Of a DNA stretch of 64,000 bases, positions 35,535 through 47,236 are shown piece by piece (positions within the stretch are counted from its first letter, which is position 1; each line of letters begins with the position of its first letter). The DNA is from Helicobacter pylori (GTDB lineage Bacteria > Campylobacterota > Campylobacteria > Campylobacterales > Helicobacteraceae), in the NCBI RefSeq assembly GCF_030323545.1, contig NZ_CP122954.1:992001-1056000 (forward strand). Reading direction: 5' to 3'. The notes under the pieces are model-generated. The model was given only the letters and a program-made list of their open reading frames with translations. It was not told the DNA's origin and made no database searches. Position numbers and translations under genes: made by a program.

Positions 35535-35879
35535 ATGCGCTTTTTGAACAACAAACATAAGGAAAAAGGCTTAAAGGCTGAAGAAGAGGCCTGCGAGTTT
35601 TTAAAAACGCTGGGTTTTGAAATGGTGGAAAGGAACTTTTTTTCAAAATTTGGTGAAATTGATATTATCGCTTTGAAAAAAGGGGTTTTGCATTTCATTG
35701 AAGTCAAAAGTGGGGAAAATTTTGATCCCATTTATGCGATCACGCCGAGCAAATTAAAAAAGATGATTAAAACGATCCGCTGTTATTTGTCTCAAAAAGA
35801 TCCCAATAGCGATTTTTGCATTGACGCTCTTATTGTGAAAAATGGTAAATTTGAGCTTTTAGAAAATATCACTTTTTAG
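35535..35879 (+). CDS. yraN: YraN/UPF0102 family endonuclease-fold protein
   Basis: Small predicted Holliday-junction-resolvase-like protein, 114 residues (HP0823). The family pattern is [51 protein letters not shown]. Here the core EID..(x)..EVK acidic and lysine residues of a PD-(D/E)xK site are all present. In-vivo activity of the family is not established. It is translated directly after hom. Confidence 0.88.
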   Translation: MRFLNNKHKEKGLKAEEEACEFLKTLGFEMVERNFFSKFGEIDIIALKKGVLHFIEVKSGENFDPIYAITPSKLKKMIKTIRCYLSQKDPNSDFCIDALIVKNGKFELLENITF

Positions 35880-35920
35880 ATTTTTATCAAAAATCAATGC
35901 GATTTCATTAACATTCTTAA

Positions 35921-35929
35921 GATAATATA
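35921..35929 (+). promoter_or_regulatory. Putative -10 element of trxA
   Basis: GATAATATA lies about 45 bases before the trxA start in a 92-base gap after yraN; the ribosome-binding site AGGAG follows at 35961. This fits a sigma-80-type promoter for the trxA-trxB pair. Confidence 0.45.
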
Positions 35930-35971
35930 GTTCTCGTTAATCAAAATCAATAGAATATTTAGGAGTAACCA

Positions 35972-36292
35972 ATGAGTCACTATATTGAATTAACTGAAGA
36001 AAATTTTGAAAGCACCATTAAAAAAGGGGTTGCGTTAGTGGATTTTTGGGCGCCATGGTGTGGTCCTTGTAAAATGCTATCCCCTGTGATTGATGAATTA
36101 GCTAGCGAATATGAAGGTAAGGCTAAGATTTGTAAAGTCAATACCGATGAGCAAGAAGAATTGAGCGCGAAATTTGGGATTAGAAGCATTCCTACGCTTT
36201 TATTCACAAAAGATGGCGAAGTGGTCCATCAGTTGGTAGGAGTGCAAACTAAAGTTGCTTTAAAAGAGCAATTGAACAAACTTTTAGGCTAA
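35972..36292 (+). CDS. trxA: Thioredoxin 1
   Basis: General disulfide reductant, 106 residues. The active site is [10 protein letters not shown] at residues 27-36 and the cis-proline loop is RSIPTLL. It follows an AGGAGTAACC site. Thioredoxin reductase follows after five bases, so reductant and its reductase are co-expressed. In H. pylori, which lacks a glutathione system, this pair feeds peroxiredoxin and ribonucleotide reductase; that statement is from knowledge of the species. Confidence 0.97.
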   Translation: MSHYIELTEENFESTIKKGVALVDFWAPWCGPCKMLSPVIDELASEYEGKAKICKVNTDEQEELSAKFGIRSIPTLLFTKDGEVVHQLVGVQTKVALKEQLNKLLG

Positions 36293-36297
36293 TAGCC

Positions 36298-37233
36298 ATG
36301 ATAGATTGCGCAATTATTGGAGGTGGTCCTGCAGGTTTGAGTGCGGGGCTTTACGCCACTAGAGGCGGTGTTAAAAACGCCGTTTTATTTGAGAAAGGAA
36401 TGCCTGGGGGGCAAATCACTGGCAGTAGTGAGATTGAAAACTATCCGGGCGTTAAGGAAGTGGTGAGCGGGTTGGATTTCATGCAACCATGGCAGGAGCA
36501 ATGCTTTCGCTTTGGCTTAAAGCATGAAATGACCGCTATTCAAAGGGTTTTTAAAAAAGACTCTCATTTTGTTATTTTGGCAGAAGACGGCAAGACTTTT
36601 GAAGCTAAAAGCGTGATTATCGCTACCGGTGGTAGCCCTAAACGCACAGGCATCAAGGGCGAGTCAGAGTATTGGGGTAAAGGCGTTAGCACTTGTGCGA
36701 CATGCGATGGCTTCTTTTACAAAAATAAGGAAGTAGCGGTGCTTGGTGGAGGCGATACCGCCGTAGAAGAGGCGATTTATCTAGCCAATATCTGCAAAAA
36801 AGTCTATCTCATCCACAGAAGAGATGGTTTTAGGTGCACGCCTATCACTTTAGAGCATGCTAAGAACAATGATAAGATTGAGTTTTTAACCCCTTATGTG
36901 GTAGAAGAAATCAAGGGCGATGCTTCTGGCGTGTCTTCTTTAAGCATTAAAAACACAGCCACTAACGAAAAAAGAGAGCTAGTCGTGCCGGGGTTTTTTG
37001 TTTTTGTGGGTTATGATGTGAATAACGCCGTGTTGAAACAAGAAGATGGCTCTATGCTATGCAAATGCGATGAATACGGCTCTATTGTCGTGGATTTTTC
37101 CATGAAAACGAACATTCAAGGCTTGTTTGCAGCAGGAGATATTCGCATTTTTGCCCCTAAGCAAGTGGTTTGTGCTGCAAGCGATGGCGCTACGGCAGCC
37201 TTAAGCGTGATTTCTTACTTAGAACACCATTAA
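36298..37233 (+). CDS. trxB: Thioredoxin reductase
   Basis: NADPH-dependent flavoprotein that reduces TrxA, 311 residues. FAD site [20 protein letters not shown] at the N-terminus; redox-active CATCDG near residue 134; NADPH site [15 protein letters not shown] near residue 152; second FAD motif GLFAAGDIR near residue 275. Length and motif order are standard for the low-molecular-weight class. A perfect 8-bp hairpin just after the stop probably ends the trxA-trxB transcript. Confidence 0.97.
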   Translation: MIDCAIIGGGPAGLSAGLYATRGGVKNAVLFEKGMPGGQITGSSEIENYPGVKEVVSGLDFMQPWQEQCFRFGLKHEMTAIQRVFKKDSHFVILAEDGKTFEAKSVIIATGGSPKRTGIKGESEYWGKGVSTCATCDGFFYKNKEVAVLGGGDTAVEEAIYLANICKKVYLIHRRDGFRCTPITLEHAKNNDKIEFLTPYVVEEIKGDASGVSSLSIKNTATNEKRELVVPGFFVFVGYDVNNAVLKQEDGSMLCKCDEYGSIVVDFSMKTNIQGLFAAGDIRIFAPKQVVCAASDGATAALSVISYLEHH

Positions 37234-37237
37234 GCTT

Positions 37238-37260
37238 ATAACCCTAGATTTTAGGGTTAT
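37238..37260 (+). terminator. Hairpin after trxB
   Basis: ATAACCCT-AGATTTT-AGGGTTAT, a perfect 8-bp stem starting five bases after the trxB stop. No U-tract follows, so it may act as a transcript-end stabiliser or a weak terminator. Confidence 0.45.
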
Positions 37261-37361
37261 GAGTTCTCGCTTCAATATTCATTGGATCTTTTAAAACTTT
37301 TTTGTAGCCGTGATGCGATTTTATTCGCAAAGTTTTATTGTAAAACAGAGCCTAAAAATGA

Positions 37362-37367
37362 TATACT
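37362..37367 (+). promoter_or_regulatory. Putative -10 element of the glycosyltransferase gene
   Basis: TATACT, 28 bases before the TTG start at 37395 and preceded by AAAATGA. The short leader carries GGGAG as ribosome-binding site. Confidence 0.4.
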
Positions 37368-37394
37368 CTATTAAAAATTATGGGAGTCTAAGCT

Positions 37395-38216
37395 TTGCGT
37401 GTTTTTATCATTTCTTTAAATCAAAAAGTGTGCGATAAATTTGGTTTGGTTTTTAGAGACACCACGACTTTACTCAATAGCATCAATGCCACCCACCACC
37501 AAGCGCAAATTTTTGATGCGATTTATTCTAAAACTTTTGAAGGCGGGTTGCACCCCTTAGTGAAAAAGCATTTACACCCTTATTTCATCGTACAAAACAT
37601 CAAAGACATGGGAATTACAACCAACCTAATCAGTAGGGTTTCTAAGTTTTATTACGCTTTAAAATATTATGCGAAGTTTATGAGCTTGGGGGAGCTTGGG
37701 TGCTATGCGAGCCATTATTCTTTGTGGGAAAAATGCATAGAGCTAAATGAGCCCATTTGTATTTTAGAAGACGATATAACCTTGAAAGAGAATTTTAAAG
37801 AGGGCTTGGATTTTTTAGAAAAACACATCCAAGAACTAGGCTATGCGCGTTTGATGCATTTGTTGTATGATGCCAGTGTAAAAAGTGAGCCATTGAGCCA
37901 CAAAAACCACGAAATACAAGAGCGTGTAGGAATTATTAAAGCTTATAGTCATGGGGTGGGGACGCAAGGCTATGTGATCACGCCAAAGATTGCCAAAGTT
38001 TTTAAAAAATGCAGCCGAAAGTGGGTTGTTCCTGTGGATACGATAATGGACGCTACTTTTATCCATGGCGTGAAAAATCTGGTGTTACAACCTTTTGTGA
38101 TCGCTGATGATGAGCAAATCTCTACAATAGCGCGAAAAGAAGAACCCTATAGCCCTAAAATCGCCTTAATGAGAGAACTCCATTTTAAATATTTGAAATA
38201 TTGGCAGTTTGTATAG
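37395..38216 (+). CDS. Family 25 LPS beta-1,4-galactosyltransferase (HP0826 type)
   Basis: LPS glycosyltransferase, 273 residues, paralogous to 18556-19416: it shares MRVFII at the start, GELGCYASHYSLWEKC, CILEDDITLKENF and GTQGYVITPKIAKVF. The equivalent HP0826 protein is described as the galactosyltransferase that makes the N-acetyllactosamine backbone of Lewis antigens. The transfer to this copy is by position and similarity. It starts with TTG after a GGGAG site. No homopolymeric or dinucleotide switch tract is visible in the gene, unlike many LPS genes of this species. Confidence 0.9.
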   Translation: MRVFIISLNQKVCDKFGLVFRDTTTLLNSINATHHQAQIFDAIYSKTFEGGLHPLVKKHLHPYFIVQNIKDMGITTNLISRVSKFYYALKYYAKFMSLGELGCYASHYSLWEKCIELNEPICILEDDITLKENFKEGLDFLEKHIQELGYARLMHLLYDASVKSEPLSHKNHEIQERVGIIKAYSHGVGTQGYVITPKIAKVFKKCSRKWVVPVDTIMDATFIHGVKNLVLQPFVIADDEQISTIARKEEPYSPKIALMRELHFKYLKYWQFV

Positions 38217-38345
38217 CCAATAATCAAAATACTAAAGAGCGTTTTTAAAGCGTTAGTTGCCCCTATTTGATTAGAATAATTTAATTAAAATAAGACTGAT
38301 TTTTAACCGCTTTTAAAAATGGATCACAATTTTTAAATGGATTTT

Positions 38346-38366
38346 AAAAGGGTTTTTAACCCCTTT
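38346..38366. terminator. Bidirectional terminator between convergent genes
   Basis: AAAAGGGTTTTTAACCCCTTTT forms an inverted repeat with a T-rich side in both orientations, between the glycosyltransferase (plus) and the RNA-binding protein gene (minus). It fits a shared intrinsic terminator. The rest of this 214-base gap is AT-rich without a visible gene. Confidence 0.45.
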
Positions 38367-38430
38367 TAGCTTCTATAAGCAACCTAAATAAAACGAAGAG
38401 AATAAAACGCATTAGAAAATGATTTTCTTA

Positions 38431-38679
38431 CTAAGACTTTTTAGGATTGGCTTCGGTTACCCTAATCGTTCTGCCCATAAAATCCGTATTATCCAATTTA
38501 GCAATCGCTTCCCTAACGCCCTCTTCTTGCATTTCCACAAAGCCAAAACCTTTAGGTTTCTTCGTTTCTCTGTCATAAATCAGTTTGACATTAAAAACTT
38601 TGCCAAATTGACTGAAAAGCTCCTTGACTTGCTCACTAGTAGCGCTATAAACCAAATTCCCTACATAAATGTTTTTCAA
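38431..38679 (-). CDS. Small RRM-type RNA-binding protein
   Basis: A single RNA recognition motif, 82 residues (HP0827). RNP2 is IYVGNL near residue 4 and RNP1 is KGFGFVEM near residue 43. A short basic tail (RVTEANPKKS) follows. Such proteins are common in Campylobacterota, which have few RNA chaperones; H. pylori lacks Hfq, so RNA-binding proteins of this type are candidates for sRNA work. Start TTG with CCGGAG upstream. It is transcribed alone. Confidence 0.9.
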   Translation of the reverse strand: MKNIYVGNLVYSATSEQVKELFSQFGKVFNVKLIYDRETKKPKGFGFVEMQEEGVREAIAKLDNTDFMGRTIRVTEANPKKS

Positions 38680-39002
38680 GATAAAATTCTCCGGTAAAAA
38701 AATGACAACATACCCATAAGAATATGAAAAAGTTATAAAAAAGTAACACTTCTAAAACCCAAACACATCCAAAACAGAAGTATGGTGGATTTTATCTAAT
38801 GATTGCTTAAAAAATTATAAAAGCTATTAAAATTGGGTATTGATAATAAAATAGAACTTACACAAGCAAGCGGTAATTTTAAAAAGCGTTATCAAAGGAT
38901 AAGGGGAATATGGTTTCAAAATCACCCCCCTATCCTTTTAAGCTTTACCATAAAACAAAGTTTTAAAAAACCATATTAAAGCCAAAAACAAGAATGTTTT
39001 GC
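38680..39002. other. 323-base intergenic region between atpB and the RNA-binding protein gene
   Basis: AT-rich, no supported coding frame on either strand. The half near atpB holds the hairpin described at 38894-38938, which would lie just after the atpB stop in the atpB transcript. The other half must contain the promoter of the RNA-binding protein gene (TATGTT-like sequence about 40 bases before its TTG start). Confidence 0.5.
38894..38938 (-). repeat. G-rich hairpin element, copy A (possible atpB terminator)
   Basis: AAAGGATA (38894-38901) pairs with TATCCTTT (38931-38938), with GGGG and CCCC extending the stem and a TTTCAAAAT loop region. A similar hairpin with the same loop and CCCCCCTA arm lies at 47237-47268. 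It follows the atpB stop by about 65 bases on the minus strand and ends in CTTTGATA, not a clean U-tract. Confidence 0.5.
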
Positions 39003-39683
39003 TTAATGCCCTTCATCGGTTAAAACAGCCCCTGCCAAATACACATAAGTAAGGATCATAAAAACAAAAGCTTGTAAAATCCCCATAAAAAACAAAACCA
39101 TAAAAGGCGCTACAGGAACCGCCCAAGGCACTAATAAAAGCATGATGAGCAAGAACATGTCATCGCCCTTGATATTCCCAAACAAACGGAACGATAAAGA
39201 CACGATCCTAGAAAAATGCGAGATGATCTCAATAGGGAACATGAAGGGGGCGAGCCATTTCACAGGGCCTGCAAAATGAGCGAAATACTTAAAAAATCCC
39301 TGTGCTCTAATGCCTTCAAAATGGTAATAAAAAAACACAATCAGCGCTAAAACCAGCGTAAAGCTCCAGCTAGCCGTAGGGGATTCAAAGCCAGGAATGA
39401 TGCCTATCATGTTAGAAAAAAAGACATACAAAGCGATCGTGCCTGCTAGTGGGAAGTATTTGCGGGCTAATTCTTCGCCTATAATATCCTTAGCCACGCT
39501 CAAAATTGCGCTAATAATACTCTCATACACATTCTGCAAACCCATAGGCACCATCTGTATTTTGCGCGACGCACCAAGCGAGATTAAAAACATCAAAACC
39601 GCTGTCAAAACAACGAAAAAACCGGTGATAAAATCATGATTGGAGCTAAAAAAATTAGCAATAGTAAATACTCTGTGTTCCAT
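39003..39683 (-). CDS. atpB: ATP synthase F0 subunit a
   Basis: Proton-channel subunit of F1F0 ATP synthase, 226 residues with five or six membrane segments. The essential arginine is in [14 protein letters not shown] near residue 165; the terminal helix segment [13 protein letters not shown] is typical. It starts with [12 protein letters not shown]. The gene stands apart from other atp genes here, as is known for Campylobacterota. A small AAGGCTTAGAG-like site precedes the ATG. Confidence 0.95.
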   Translation of the reverse strand: MEHRVFTIANFFSSNHDFITGFFVVLTAVLMFLISLGASRKIQMVPMGLQNVYESIISAILSVAKDIIGEELARKYFPLAGTIALYVFFSNMIGIIPGFESPTASWSFTLVLALIVFFYYHFEGIRAQGFFKYFAHFAGPVKWLAPFMFPIEIISHFSRIVSLSFRLFGNIKGDDMFLLIMLLLVPWAVPVAPFMVLFFMGILQAFVFMILTYVYLAGAVLTDEGH

Positions 39684-39804
39684 AAAAAAGTTTCTCTAAG
39701 CCTTATTGAAAATTTCCTTAATTGTAGCAATTAAGTTTTAAAAACTCATTAAACCAAGCTTTTTAACGAGTTTTTTAACGATTTGTCTTGTTTTCTTTTA
39801 CAAT

Positions 39805-41259
<1,455 letters not shown>

Positions 41260-42621
41260 TTAATCTAATTTTAAATCTAATTCTTGCTCTAAAGCGTAAG
41301 AAACATCTAAAAGGCTTTGCTCATCAAAAGCCTTAGCAATGAATTGCATCCCTATGGGCAAGCCTAAAGGATCTTTAGCGACCGGTAAAGAAAGGGCCGG
41401 CAAACCGCTCAAATTCGCCCCAATCGTGTAAATATCGCTCAAATACATTTCTAAAGGGCTTGCATGGTAATTGAATAGGTGGGCACTCGTGGGAGCTACA
41501 GGGGTGAAAATCAAATCCACTTCTTCAAAAATCTTGTTGTATTGCTCTTTAATCATCAAACGCATTTGCTGGGCTTTCAAATAATAAGCGTCATAATACC
41601 CGCTGCTTAAGACAAAATTCCCTAACATGATGCGCCGTTTCACCTCATCGCCAAAACCTTCACTGCGGCTTTTGAGATACAATTCTTTCAAATCTTTAAT
41701 ATTTTGAGCTCTCCTCCCATAACGCACCCCATCGAATCTGGCCAGATTCGAACTCGCTTCAGCCATGCTGATAATATAATAGATAGAGATTTGATAATGC
41801 GAATCCAGCATCTTTTTTTCCACAATCTCATGCCCCATTCCTTTCAAGGCTTTAAGGGTGTTTTCATAAGCGAGTTGCACTTCATTGCTCGCGTCTTTAA
41901 TGTGATCCCTTAAGATAGCGATTTTAAAGCGTTTATCTCTGTTAAGGTTTTTAAAGGTTTGCGTGGGTTTGAGATTAGCGCTCGTGGAGTCCTTGCTATC
42001 ATACCCACTAATTGCGTCAAATAAAATAGAAGCATCCTCTACATTTTGCGTGATAGACCCGATTTGATCAAAACTAGAGCAATACGCGATCAAACCATAA
42101 CGGCTCACTCTCCCATAAGTGGGCTTTAACCCCACGCACCCGCAATAACTAGCCGGCTGCCTGATAGACCCGCCCGTATCGCTCCCTAAAGCCGCCACCG
42201 CTAAGCCACCCGCCACGGCTGCCGCGCTTCCTCCGCTACTCCCTCCAGGCACTCTGTTTTTATCTCGTGGGTTTTTAGTGATCCCATAGCAACTAGACTC
42301 TGTGGTGCTTCCCATCGCAAACTCGTCCATGTTAGAAAGCCCAAACCCTGCCATGCTGTTTTGGTGCAAGTTTTCAATCACGCTCGCATGATAAGGAGCT
42401 ATATAGCCTTCTAAAATCTTACTGGAGCAAGTGATTTCCCACCCCTTCACGCTGATATTGTCTTTTATAAGGATTGGCACACCCTTAGCGCTAGCACCAT
42501 TAAGGCTAGGGGCTTTAATATAAGCGTTCAAATCTGAAGCTCTAACCTTAGCGTCAATTTCGTTTTTAAGGGTTTCTAATTCATCTTGGGATAAAGAAAG
42601 GGCTTGTTTTAAAGTGATCAT
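41260..42621 (-). CDS. gatA: Glutamyl-tRNA(Gln)/Asp-tRNA(Asn) amidotransferase subunit A
   Basis: Amidase subunit of GatCAB, which converts misacylated Glu-tRNA(Gln) and Asp-tRNA(Asn), 453 residues. The amidase signature is [34 protein letters not shown] near residue 125, with the Ser-cisSer-Lys triad (the Lys in VPILIKDNI). The species lacks a normal GlnRS and AsnRS, so the enzyme is essential. guaB follows after nine bases. gatB and gatC are elsewhere. Confidence 0.97.
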   Translation of the reverse strand: MITLKQALSLSQDELETLKNEIDAKVRASDLNAYIKAPSLNGASAKGVPILIKDNISVKGWEITCSSKILEGYIAPYHASVIENLHQNSMAGFGLSNMDEFAMGSTTESSCYGITKNPRDKNRVPGGSSGGSAAAVAGGLAVAALGSDTGGSIRQPASYCGCVGLKPTYGRVSRYGLIAYCSSFDQIGSITQNVEDASILFDAISGYDSKDSTSANLKPTQTFKNLNRDKRFKIAILRDHIKDASNEVQLAYENTLKALKGMGHEIVEKKMLDSHYQISIYYIISMAEASSNLARFDGVRYGRRAQNIKDLKELYLKSRSEGFGDEVKRRIMLGNFVLSSGYYDAYYLKAQQMRLMIKEQYNKIFEEVDLIFTPVAPTSAHLFNYHASPLEMYLSDIYTIGANLSGLPALSLPVAKDPLGLPIGMQFIAKAFDEQSLLDVSYALEQELDLKLD

Positions 42622-42679
42622 GTTTTTAGCCTTACAAAAAATTTAATGGTAGTTTAACATGCTTAGAGATAAAACGAGC

Positions 42680-43270
42680 TTATAAGAGCGTTTTTAAAAA
42701 GCGTTCAACCTGCTTATTTAAATCTTTCAAACTGGAGCTGTTGTCTATAATGTAATCGCTCATGAGGCGTTTTTGCTCTATATCCATTTGACAAGCTAAG
42801 CGCTGCAAAATTTCAGTTTCTTTGAGTTTGTCTCGCTCTAAAAGGCGCTCAATTTGTAAGGCCTTAGGCACATAGATTAAAACCACCATACCCACAGGAT
42901 AGCATTTTTTACCCCCCACTTCAAAAAACAAAGGGATATCTAAAAAATACGCTTGATGATTCTTTTCCAATTCATAGGCTTTTTGAAGCATGCATTCACG
43001 GATTAAGGGGTGTAAAAAACCCTCTAGCCATTTTAACTCATTAGCGTTTTGAAACACGATCGCGCCAAGTTTTTTACGATTCAAAATATCTTTTGCTAAA
43101 ATCTCTGATCCAAAATGTTGGGCGATTTTAAACCGATGCTCTTGCAATAATTGGTGGGCGATCTTATCCGCATCTAAAATTGGATAACCTTGCGATTCTA
43201 ATATTTTAATGGTGGTGCTTTTACCGGTGCCTATCCCCCCTGTCAGAGCGATAGCGTTTTTTAAAACCAT
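42680..43270 (-). CDS. coaE: Dephospho-CoA kinase
   Basis: Last step of coenzyme A synthesis, 196 residues. P-loop LTGGIGTGKSTTIKIL at the N-terminus, ILDADKIAHQLL with the catalytic Asp, HPLIRECM, and LLERDKLKETEILQRLACQ in the lid. The upstream step enzyme CoaBC is encoded at 51.5-52.8 kb in this window. The gene starts one base after the speE stop and is co-translated with it. Confidence 0.96.
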   Translation of the reverse strand: MVLKNAIALTGGIGTGKSTTIKILESQGYPILDADKIAHQLLQEHRFKIAQHFGSEILAKDILNRKKLGAIVFQNANELKWLEGFLHPLIRECMLQKAYELEKNHQAYFLDIPLFFEVGGKKCYPVGMVVLIYVPKALQIERLLERDKLKETEILQRLACQMDIEQKRLMSDYIIDNSSSLKDLNKQVERFLKTLL

Positions 43271-43271
43271 T

Positions 43272-44060
43272 TTAAGATTTGATATTGTCTTTAAAGACTT
43301 CTTGTAAATTTTTAGGCAAAGCGAATGCGGCCCTATGAATGTCTTCGTTATAGTATCTCACGCTTTTTAGCACTTCTATTTTGGGTGCTATTAAATCTTT
43401 TAAGGGGTGGGTTTTAAAAGAAGCGTAAATATAACCCTTATTGCTCAAAATCCTTAAAGGCGCTACAAAAGGCATGGCAACAGAAAAAAACCCGCCCATG
43501 TTTTTTAGGGCGTTTTGCATGCTCACATGCTCTAATAACGGGTGTTTGGCTACCGAAATAAACACCCCATCTTCTTTAAGCATTCTTTTTAAACCATCCA
43601 TTTTATGAATATCTGGCTCTTGCAAGCAAAGAATCAAATCGTATTTTTTAATGTCTAAATCTAAGAGTTGTTTAGCGTGCGTGAAATTCTTGTTGTTTTT
43701 CACTTCATGGAAATGGGGGAAAAAACTAATGAAGCTGTCTAAAATCTTTTCGTCCGCTTGCACAAAATCTATATGCGTGTCGTATTGAAAAAGCTGGTGG
43801 GCCAATTCCAAATCAAACCCATCCACAATCAAAACTTCTTTAAGCTCTTTCTTGGTGCAACCCCCTATATGAGCGAGCAACTCGCTTTCAATGTGCAAAA
43901 AATTCTTGAACAGCAATTGGCAATTCAGCATCGCAATTTCACCAAAATCCTTAGATTTAAAAATCTCTAAGATATTATGTTCGCTTCTGACATCTAATAA
44001 TTTCGCTTCTATGGTGTATTCTTTACGCAAATACGGCGTGATTTCTTGGGTGATCCACAT
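43272..44060 (-). CDS. speE: Spermidine synthase-like aminopropyltransferase
   Basis: Transfers aminopropyl from decarboxylated SAM to putrescine, 262 residues (HP0832). The N-terminal [17 protein letters not shown] and the fold [16 protein letters not shown] are recognisable. The usual GGGDG motif of the family is replaced by VDGFD and the catalytic Asp loop is in [14 protein letters not shown]. This divergence from standard SpeE is known in the H. pylori enzyme. The length is slightly short for the family. coaE follows after one base. Confidence 0.85.
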   Translation of the reverse strand: MWITQEITPYLRKEYTIEAKLLDVRSEHNILEIFKSKDFGEIAMLNCQLLFKNFLHIESELLAHIGGCTKKELKEVLIVDGFDLELAHQLFQYDTHIDFVQADEKILDSFISFFPHFHEVKNNKNFTHAKQLLDLDIKKYDLILCLQEPDIHKMDGLKRMLKEDGVFISVAKHPLLEHVSMQNALKNMGGFFSVAMPFVAPLRILSNKGYIYASFKTHPLKDLIAPKIEVLKSVRYYNEDIHRAAFALPKNLQEVFKDNIKS

Positions 44061-44149
44061 AAACGCTCCTTAGCTTACTTTTTAACAATATCCATGCCTT
44101 TGAAACGCTAACATGCTAGCTAAAAAATTTAAATTATTGTAACAAAAGC

Positions 44150-45031
44150 CTAGCTTTGGCATTCTAAAAAAAGTTCTATATCGCTCTTAAAGCGTTCTTT
44201 TTTAAAATCCAAATCAATACTGATGGCTTTATGCTGGCTGTCTAATTTATCGGTTGAATGCTTTTTTAACACCATTTGACACTTTGAAATCTCAATGGCG
44301 TCTAAAGCCTTATCCCCTATCATCGTATAAAGATCATCGCTCTTTTTTTCTAACAAAAAGGATTCATAAAAAGGCCTTAAACTCAAATCGCTGTTATTGG
44401 TGGTATAAACATACGAAGAAATTTTGCCCTTAAATTGCGCGATTTGCGTTTTAGTGTCATTAAAAGTGAAAGTTTGGATCTGGCGATCTTTATCGTTTTG
44501 ATCTTTTAAAAAACGCTTCAAGGCTTTGGATTTGATTTCTATCAACCATTGATCCCCTTCTTTACTCATGATAATATCCCCATCCTTTAGGGGGTAGAAA
44601 TTTTGTTGGGAATATTCAATGAGTTTTGGATTTTTTGTTTTTCTTTTCGGTTTGTAAAGGAACGGGTTTTTTGCATCGTTATTGGCAGTGTTGTTATGAG
44701 ACTCATTTTGGTATAAGGGCGGATTTTTTGTATCGTTATCGCTTGGCTCATTCAATAAAACCACAGAAGTTTCAGGGTTAAAAGAATTATCTTCATCTTT
44801 AGTCAGTTGGGCGAAAGAATCTTTTTCCTCTATAGGCTGATACACCATGTTTTTTAAAAAAATCGTTTCGCTAAAGACTTCATAATCCGAATCCACATAG
44901 CTAGGGCGTTTAGAGCCGTCATTTTCTTGCTCTTGGGCTTTTTTTTGCAATTGGATAAACCTCTCTTGCGAGCAAGCTAAAAAGCATATTAAAATCATTA
45001 TTACCACGCCTATTTTTTTGACTAAAAACAA
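44150..45031 (-). CDS. Predicted lipoprotein of unknown function (HP0833 position)
   Basis: A 293-residue exported protein. The signal peptide IGVVIMILICFLAC ends in a lipobox before SQERFIQ. A low-complexity Asn/Asp/Lys region (about 85-135) contains two similar units, DTKNPPLYQNES and NDAKNPFLYKPK. A beta-rich C-terminal domain follows (YPLKDGDIIMSKEGDQWLIEIK) ending in ELFLECQS. No family is recognised. It is divergent from der and stands alone. Confidence 0.7.
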   Translation of the reverse strand: MFLVKKIGVVIMILICFLACSQERFIQLQKKAQEQENDGSKRPSYVDSDYEVFSETIFLKNMVYQPIEEKDSFAQLTKDEDNSFNPETSVVLLNEPSDNDTKNPPLYQNESHNNTANNDAKNPFLYKPKRKTKNPKLIEYSQQNFYPLKDGDIIMSKEGDQWLIEIKSKALKRFLKDQNDKDRQIQTFTFNDTKTQIAQFKGKISSYVYTTNNSDLSLRPFYESFLLEKKSDDLYTMIGDKALDAIEISKCQMVLKKHSTDKLDSQHKAISIDLDFKKERFKSDIELFLECQS

Positions 45032-45107
45032 TACTAGACCCTTATTTAAGCTTTAAATAACTATAATATTGTAATCTAATTTTGATTAAATTGAAGCGAT
45101 AAAAAAG

Positions 45108-46496
45108 ATGAATACAAGCCCTAAAACTTTAAAAACCATTGCGATTTTAGGCCAGCCTAATGTGGGGAAAAGCTCACTATTTAACCGCCTGGCTAGAGAA
45201 AGGATCGCTATCACTTCAGATTTTGCAGGCACTACACGAGACATTAACAAACGAAAAATCGCACTAAATGGCCATGAAGTGGAATTGTTAGATACAGGGG
45301 GCATGGCTAAAGACGCTCTTTTGTCTAAAGAAATTAAAGCCCTTAATTTAAAAGCCGCTCAAATGAGCGATTTGATTTTATATGTTGTGGATGGCAAGTC
45401 TATCCCTAGCGATGAAGACATCAAGCTTTTTAGAGAGGTTTTTAAAACCAACCCTAACTGCTTTTTAGTGATCAATAAGATTGATAACGACAAAGAAAAA
45501 GAGCGAGCTTATGCGTTTTCTTCTTTTGGCATGCCAAAGAGTTTTAATATCTCCGTTTCGCACAATAGGGGCATTAGTGCATTAATTGATGCAATATTGA
45601 ACGCGCTGAATTTAAACCAAATCATAGAGCAAGATCTGGATGCGGATATTTTAGAAAGCCTAGAAACTCCTAATAACGCTTTAGAAGAAAATAAAGAAGA
45701 AGAAATCATTCAAGTAGGCATCATTGGGAGGGTGAATGTGGGCAAAAGCTCGCTTTTAAACGCGCTCACGAAAAAAGAAAGGAGTCTTGTCTCTAGCGTG
45801 GCTGGCACGACTATTGACCCCATAGATGAAACCATTCTCATAGGCGATCAAAAAATCTGCTTTGTGGATACCGCTGGCATCAGGCATAGGGGTAAAATCT
45901 TAGGCATTGAAAAATACGCCCTAGAACGCACGCAAAAAGCCTTAGAAAAATCCCACATCGCGCTTTTAGTTTTAGATGTGAGCGCTCCTTTTGTGGAATT
46001 GGACGAAAAGATCGGCTCCTTAGCGGATAAACACTCTTTAGGCATCATTCTTATTTTAAACAAATGGGACATCCGCTACGCCCCTTATGAAGAGATCATG
46101 GCAACCTTAAAAAGGAAATTCCGTTTTTTAGAATACGCCCCCGTGATCACAACCAGCTGCTTAAAAGCGCGTCATATTGATGAAATCAAGCATAAAATCA
46201 TAGAAGTCTATGAGTGTTTTTCTAAACGCATTCCCACGAGCTTGCTCAATAGCGTGATTTTTCAAGCCACCCAAAAACACCCCTTGCCAAGCGATGGAGG
46301 GAAATTAGTGAAAGTGTATTACGCCACGCAATTTGCCACTAAACCCCCTCAAATCTCTCTTATCATGAATCGCCCTAAAGCCTTGCATTTCAGCTACAAA
46401 CGCTATTTGATCAACACCTTAAGGAAAGAATTTAATTTTTTAGGCACGCCTTTAATCCTTAACGCTAAAGATAAAAAAAGTGCCCAACAAAATTAA
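45108..46496 (+). CDS. der: Ribosome assembly GTPase Der (EngA)
   Basis: Essential GTPase with two tandem G domains that promotes 50S subunit assembly, 462 residues. First domain: [12 protein letters not shown] near residue 15, DFAGTTRD and NKID. Second domain: [16 protein letters not shown] near residue 205, [12 protein letters not shown] and NKWD. A KH-like C-terminal domain follows from about residue 350 and ends in [22 protein letters not shown]-like sequence (45062-45067) lies 40 bases upstream. Confidence 0.97.
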   Translation: MNTSPKTLKTIAILGQPNVGKSSLFNRLARERIAITSDFAGTTRDINKRKIALNGHEVELLDTGGMAKDALLSKEIKALNLKAAQMSDLILYVVDGKSIPSDEDIKLFREVFKTNPNCFLVINKIDNDKEKERAYAFSSFGMPKSFNISVSHNRGISALIDAILNALNLNQIIEQDLDADILESLETPNNALEENKEEEIIQVGIIGRVNVGKSSLLNALTKKERSLVSSVAGTTIDPIDETILIGDQKICFVDTAGIRHRGKILGIEKYALERTQKALEKSHIALLVLDVSAPFVELDEKIGSLADKHSLGIILILNKWDIRYAPYEEIMATLKRKFRFLEYAPVITTSCLKARHIDEIKHKIIEVYECFSKRIPTSLLNSVIFQATQKHPLPSDGGKLVKVYYATQFATKPPQISLIMNRPKALHFSYKRYLINTLRKEFNFLGTPLILNAKDKKSAQQN

Positions 46497-46559
46497 ATTT
46501 TTTATGCATTAAACCCCCTTGAAAAAGCCTTTTTGCTTGATTTATCTTTAGGATTTGAT

Positions 46560-46565
46560 TATAAT
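46560..46565 (+). promoter_or_regulatory. -10 element of hup
   Basis: Perfect TATAAT, 72 bases before the hup ATG, in the 140-base gap after der. It gives hup its own promoter. Confidence 0.5.
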
Positions 46566-46636
46566 TACCGCTCAATCAGTCAAGCTAAGCGAACAATCGC
46601 TTGGTTTTGGCATCTATTAGGAAAGGGGTTATCCAC

Positions 46637-46921
46637 ATGAACAAAGCGGAATTTATTGATTTGGTTAAAGAAGCGGGTAAATACAACAGCAAAAGAGAAG
46701 CCGAAGAGGCGATCACAGCCTTTACTCTAGCGGTACAAACAGCTTTGAGCAAGGGTGAAAGCGTGGAATTGGTTGGTTTTGGCAAATTTGAGACCGCAGA
46801 GCAAAAAGGCAAAGAAGGTAAAGTGCCAGGAAGCGATAAAACTTATAAAACTGAAGACAAACGAGTGCCTAAATTCAAACCCGGCAAAATCCTTAAACAA
46901 AAAGTTGAAGAAGGCAAGTAA
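46637..46921 (+). CDS. hup: DNA-binding protein HU
   Basis: Small histone-like nucleoid protein, 94 residues. The start MNKAEFIDLVKEAGKYNSKREAEEAI is the HU dimerisation part; VELVGFGKFETAEQKGKEGK and the DNA-binding arm VPGSDKTYKTEDKRVPKFKPGK follow. ATG 46637 is preceded by AAAGGGG; an earlier in-frame start (46601) would add 12 non-conserved residues. It is the only HU protein in H. pylori as far as known. A tRNA gene follows 57 bases later. Confidence 0.96.
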   Translation: MNKAEFIDLVKEAGKYNSKREAEEAITAFTLAVQTALSKGESVELVGFGKFETAEQKGKEGKVPGSDKTYKTEDKRVPKFKPGKILKQKVEEGK

Positions 46922-46978
46922 ATCTGATCCACTCAGCAAGAGGCTTATCAGTAGAAGTTTCTTGCTTTCTTATAAAAT

Positions 46979-47055
46979 GTCCTTGTAGCTCAGCTGGATA
47001 GAGCGTATGATTCCTAATCGTAAGGTCGTGGGTTCGAATCCCGCCAAGGACACCA
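46979..47055 (+). tRNA. tRNA-Arg (anticodon CCT)
   Basis: A cloverleaf of 77 bases: acceptor GTCCTTG pairs with CAAGGAC, D-arm AGCTC AGCTGGATA GAGC, anticodon loop TTCCTAA (47011-47017) between TATGA and TCGTA, and T-arm GTGGG TTCGAAT CCCGC. The anticodon CCT reads AGG codons. The CCA tail is encoded. It is near hup and may share its transcript. Confidence 0.97.
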
Positions 47056-47236
47056 CTCGCACTATTTTTACTATCAAACATTTAACCTTATCCTTAAAAA
47101 AGCGTTCAAAAAATTTTATTCCTCATCTTAATTTAAAAAATATTCAAAGCATTTTTTACAATTAAAAAGATCTTAAAAAAAAGCAAGCCATAACCTCTTA
47201 AAAAAACGCTCTTTAGGGGGTTTTTAGTTTAGGGTT